7,841 bases of DNA from Candidatus Bipolaricaulota bacterium. Its GTDB lineage: Bacteria; Bipolaricaulota; Bipolaricaulia; UBA7950; UBA9294. Numbering within the stretch: position 1 is the first letter of the stretch; each line of letters begins with the position of its first letter. Below, in pieces: positions 6,016 through 7,841 of the stretch. The translations under genes were made by a program, and so were the position numbers. The stretch is from contig JAJOKK010000149.1 of assembly GCA_021129875.1 (NCBI GenBank), positions 1 through 7,841 on the forward strand. The letters run 5' to 3'. The notes under the pieces are model-generated. The model saw only the letters and a program-made list of their open reading frames with translations. It was not told the origin of the DNA and made no database searches.

Positions 6016-6042
6016 GAAGTTGGGAGGTTGAGAAGTTGAGCA
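6003..6042 (+). repeat. octamer tandem array, 5 units of GTTGAGAA
   Basis: Units are GTTGAGAA, GTTGAGAA, GTTGGGAG, GTTGAGAA, GTTGAGCA. The first unit and a half lie inside rpe and encode part of its tail; TGA in the second unit is the rpe stop codon. The array ends in TGAGCAAGGC (6037-6046), the same end as the second octamer array. Confidence 0.85.
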
Positions 6043-6051
6043 AGGCAGGAC

Positions 6052-6069
6052 GAACTCAATGAACCCGCC
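6052..6069 (+). repeat. nonamer repeat, 2 units
   Basis: GAACTCAAT and GAACCCGCC lie ten bases after the first octamer array. They belong to the GAACYCAAY family also found at 6161, 6256 and 7582; the second unit is degenerate, much like GAACCGCCG that closes the downstream array. Confidence 0.55.
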
Positions 6070-6075
6070 TGCTCA

Positions 6076-6110
6076 ATGCAGAATGCAAAGTGCAAAATGG
6101 AAAATGCAAA
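6076..6110 (+). repeat. heptamer tandem array, 5 units of RTGCAAA
   Basis: Contiguous units ATGCAGA, ATGCAAA, GTGCAAA, ATGGAAA, ATGCAAA. The sequence is unrelated to the GGACYRY heptamers upstream of ltaE, but the unit length is the same. Confidence 0.8.
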
Positions 6111-6132
6111 GCGATGCGGGCAGGGCGGTGAA

Positions 6133-6160
6133 GTTGAGAGGGTGAGAGGGTGAGCAAGGC
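6133..6160 (+). repeat. second octamer array, 3 units of GKTGAGAG
   Basis: Units GTTGAGAG, GGTGAGAG and GGTGAGCA, followed by AGGC. It is a diverged version of the array at 6003 and shares its terminal ten bases TGAGCAAGGC (6151-6160). A nonamer array follows immediately. Confidence 0.8.
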
Positions 6161-6196
6161 GAACCCAACAAACCCCACGAACCCAACAAACACCTC
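6161..6196 (+). repeat. nonamer tandem array, 4 units
   Basis: GAACCCAAC, AAACCCCAC, GAACCCAAC and a degenerate AAACACCTC begin at the first base after the octamer array's terminal AGGC. Same family as the repeat in the ribD start region. Confidence 0.75.
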
Positions 6197-6213
6197 AATA
6201 AGGCCAGCCTTTA

Positions 6214-6241
6214 ACCCAAAACTCAACACCCAAAACCCAAC
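6214..6241 (+). repeat. heptamer tandem array, 4 units of ACYCAAM
   Basis: Contiguous units ACCCAAA, ACTCAAC, ACCCAAA, ACCCAAC. The unit equals the nonamer without its first two bases, so the two families may be related by unit-length change. Confidence 0.7.
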
Positions 6242-6253
6242 ACTGCTCTCCCC

Positions 6254-7369
6254 ATGAACCCAACAAACCCAACAAACCCAAAAAAGGACGAGCGCTTCAT
6301 GCGCATCGCGCTTGACCTGGCACGCGAAGGTGGGGGAGATGTTAATCCCAACCCGCTCGTCGGTGCGATTGTGGTTGCGGGGAACGAGATTATCGGGCAA
6401 GGCTATCACCGCGAGTTCGGCGGCCCGCATGCGGAAGTCTTCGCCCTGGAGCAGGCCGGTGACGCAGCCCGCGGGGCCACGCTTTACGTCACCCTCGAAC
6501 CCTGCGCGCACCACGGGAAGAGGCCGCCGTGCACCGAGAGGATCATCGAAGCAGGGATTGCCCGGGTCGTCATCGCCTGCCATGATCCCAATCCACTCGT
6601 TAACGGGGCCGGGGTCGCGGCGTTGCACTGTGCGGGGATCGCGGTCACAAACGGGATTCTCGACCAGGATGCCAGAAAAATGAACGAGATCTTTTTCAAG
6701 TTTATCACTACCAAGATTCCGTTTGTTCAGCTGAAACTCGCAACAAGCCTCGATGGAAAGATTGCCACGCGAACTAGTGATTCACAGTGGATCTCCGGAG
6801 AGGCGTCGAGGATAGAGACGCACCGGTTACGCCGGCGATTCGCTGCTATCCTCGTCGGTCTAGGCACGGTGGTCGTTGATGATCCGCAATTGACTGTGCG
6901 CCACGTTTCCGGAAAAGATCCGATCCGCATCGTTCTTGATGGCCGTGGGCAGATTCCACTTACCGCGAAACTTCTGCGCGACGACGGACGCACCATCATT
7001 ACCGCCGCAACGATGTCAGAGGAGAAGGCGAAATCAATTCACTCCCAGGGGGCGGACGTGTGGCGACTCCCTGGAGAAGGGGACGCTGTCGACTTGCACG
7101 CGCTACTTCAGCGTCTTGGAGAGGAGGGGATCGACTCGCTCCTCATCGAAGGGGGGGGCGAAACCGCTGCCGCGTTCCTCGAGAACGGTCTGATCGACAA
7201 GCTCTCGCTCTTCATCGCTCCAATCCTTATTGGCGGACGCACTGCAATCCCCGCAATCGGTGGAATCGGAGTCGATCGTATTGCCGAAGCAATCCGGCCT
7301 CAAAGGGTTGAAGTGGAACAGATCGGAGCCGATCTTCTTATTACAGGATATTTTGATCGTGACCCATAA
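6254..7369 (+). CDS. ribD: bifunctional riboflavin biosynthesis deaminase/reductase RibD
   Basis: RibD carries out two riboflavin pathway steps: deamination of the pyrimidine from GTP cyclohydrolase II, then reduction of its ribosyl side chain. Of 371 residues, about 12-140 form the deaminase, with zinc site HAE (H59, E61), C84 in TLEPCAHHG and C93 in PPC. About 155-368 form the reductase, with LKLATSLDGKIA (160-171), SQWIS (177-181), ILVGLGTVVVDDPQLTVR (199-216), LLIEGGGE and the C-terminal ILIGG region. The conserved DERFM block at 12-16 shows translation must begin upstream of the ATG at 6299; ATG 6254 is the only in-frame start after a stop at 6212-6214. Residues 2-10 (NPTNPTNPK) are encoded by nonamer repeats, and no Shine-Dalgarno precedes 6254, while AAGGA at 6284-6288 sits before 6299. 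No FMN riboswitch is visible upstream, and no other rib gene is in the window. Confidence 0.95.
   Translation: MNPTNPTNPKKDERFMRIALDLAREGGGDVNPNPLVGAIVVAGNEIIGQGYHREFGGPHAEVFALEQAGDAARGATLYVTLEPCAHHGKRPPCTERIIEAGIARVVIACHDPNPLVNGAGVAALHCAGIAVTNGILDQDARKMNEIFFKFITTKIPFVQLKLATSLDGKIATRTSDSQWISGEASRIETHRLRRRFAAILVGLGTVVVDDPQLTVRHVSGKDPIRIVLDGRGQIPLTAKLLRDDGRTIITAATMSEEKAKSIHSQGADVWRLPGEGDAVDLHALLQRLGEEGIDSLLIEGGGETAAAFLENGLIDKLSLFIAPILIGGRTAIPAIGGIGVDRIAEAIRPQRVEVEQIGADLLITGYFDRDP
6256..6282 (+). repeat. nonamer repeat forming the ribD start region, 3 units
   Basis: GAACCCAAC, AAACCCAAC, AAACCCAAA. The G of the ribD ATG is the first base of the first unit. Nine is a multiple of three, so each unit encodes three residues (N-P-T pattern) without breaking the frame. 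Confidence 0.85.
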
Positions 7370-7421
7370 GCCATGGTCGAAAAACAGTCCCAGGATAAAA
7401 ACAGACAAATAACGCATCCTG

Positions 7422-7454
7422 TCTTCACCCGTAGGGTGCAAGATCTTTCACCCT
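7422..7454. promoter_or_regulatory. overlapping hairpins / interrupted palindrome after ribD
   Basis: CACCC (7426-7430) can pair with GGGTG (7434-7438) across a GTA loop. The same GGGTG can instead pair with CACCC at 7449-7453: 7433-7454 reads AGGGTG-C-AAGATCTT-T-CACCCT, a 22-bp palindrome with one C/T mismatch. The two pairings exclude each other in RNA; as DNA it looks like a dimeric-protein site. Without a U-tract it is only a weak terminator candidate for ribD. Confidence 0.4.
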
Positions 7455-7581
7455 TATCCAACAGAACAGATGTCCGAGGGGATGTTGTGACCTCTCTCTT
7501 CGTGTGCCCCTGCTTCCCGATTCATGCGATAGCGTAAAATCTTAAAAATAAAGATCTCAAATCGTATTCCTATGGGGCTGC

Positions 7582-7680
7582 GAACTCAACGAACCCTATA
7601 AACTCAACGAACTCAACGAACCCTACAAACTCAACGAACTCAACGAACCCTACAAACTCAACGAACTCAACGAACCGCCG
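7582..7680 (+). repeat. nonamer tandem array, 11 units, with 27-nt higher-order period
   Basis: Units are GAACTCAAC, GAACCCTAY and AAACTCAAC repeated as a 27-nt block three times (7582-7662), then GAACTCAAC and a degenerate GAACCGCCG. There are no indels. It is the same family as the repeats at 6161 and 6256, so ribD is bracketed by the family. The frame is open (N-S-T-N-P-T pattern), but no start codon or ribosome binding site suggests translation. Confidence 0.92.
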
Positions 7681-7696
7681 TCACTCCGCCGTCACG
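7675..7696 (+). repeat. 11-bp tandem duplication
   Basis: CCGCCGTCACT is followed directly by CCGCCGTCACG, differing only in the last base. It overlaps the final degenerate unit of the nonamer array. Confidence 0.7.
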
Positions 7697-7841
7697 CCAG
7701 CAATAATCCGTGTGTGTCAGTCTCTATTCGTGGTCCTTGCCTCCCTCGGACGCGGTTCAAGGGTGGTTTTGCTGAATACGTATGATCCTGTTGCGTAAAC
7801 CCTTTCCACCGCTCGTCTTCAATCCCGGTTGCGAAGCAAGG

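Larger units (their letters stand above)
7370..7841. other. non-coding region downstream of ribD
   Basis: No credible gene is visible in these 472 bases on either strand. It contains a hairpin/palindrome cluster (7422-7454), an unremarkable AT-richer stretch around 7530-7560, a long nonamer array (7582-7680), an 11-bp tandem duplication, a weak decamer-like stretch, and at the very end a copy of the small GCGAAGC hairpin motif in inverted orientation to the one at 225-237. No tRNA or other known RNA was recognised. Confidence 0.6.

Noticed and set aside
7582..7680. CRISPR or coding low-complexity protein
   Set aside because: Units are contiguous without spacers, and no start codon or ribosome binding site opens the N-S-T-N-P-T frame.
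7735..7780. tRNA, prompted by GGTTCAAG near 7756
   Set aside because: No acceptor stem or anticodon arm can be built around this T-loop-like string.

Overview
This 7.8 kb window looks like the chromosome of a GC-rich, probably diderm bacterium. The diderm inference rests on an N-terminally secreted, beta-barrel-like protein and two lipoproteins. The RNase P RNA reads as bacterial type A-like. Lineage cannot be fixed from this piece; an uncultured, deep-branching bacterial phylum would fit, but that is a guess. All confidently called genes are on the + strand, and I see no phage, transposase, CRISPR or recognised defence module.

Layout. (1) 1-461: perhaps the last codons of an upstream gene, a very strong hairpin flanked by a direct repeat, an 11-unit heptamer array, and a promoter. 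(2) 462-1532: L-threonine aldolase (ltaE). (3) 1533-1694: a leader with nested inverted repeats. (4) 1695-3798: a tight three-gene surface cluster of one predicted outer-membrane beta-barrel and two PKD-domain lipoproteins that resemble each other. (5) 3871-4228: RNase P RNA (rnpB), followed within about 10 nt by the ribosome binding site of a VanZ-like membrane protein. (6) 4676-6015: a YugP-type membrane zinc metallopeptidase overlapping ribulose-phosphate 3-epimerase (rpe) by 4 bp. (7) 6016-6253: a gap filled with short degenerate tandem repeats. (8) 6254-7369: bifunctional riboflavin biosynthesis protein RibD, whose first codons are made of one of those repeats. (9) 7370-7841: non-coding, with a palindromic palindrome/hairpin cluster, a long nonamer array and further short repeats.

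Functionally, ltaE, rpe and ribD are central metabolism. Rpe handles ribulose 5-phosphate, which is also the precursor of the xylene-ring four-carbon unit of riboflavin, so rpe next to ribD may be meaningful, although no other rib gene is visible. The beta-barrel/PKD lipoprotein cluster is the most accessory-looking protein set.

The most unusual signal is the non-coding repeat landscape. Several unrelated-looking tandem arrays of 7-, 8-, 9- and 11-nt units, differing mostly by transitions, occupy the gaps. In the rpe-ribD gap an octamer, nonamer, heptamer order occurs twice, and the two octamer arrays end in the same TGAGCAAGGC. These arrays run into coding sequence at both ends of the gap: the rpe stop codon and the ribD start codon both lie in repeat units.
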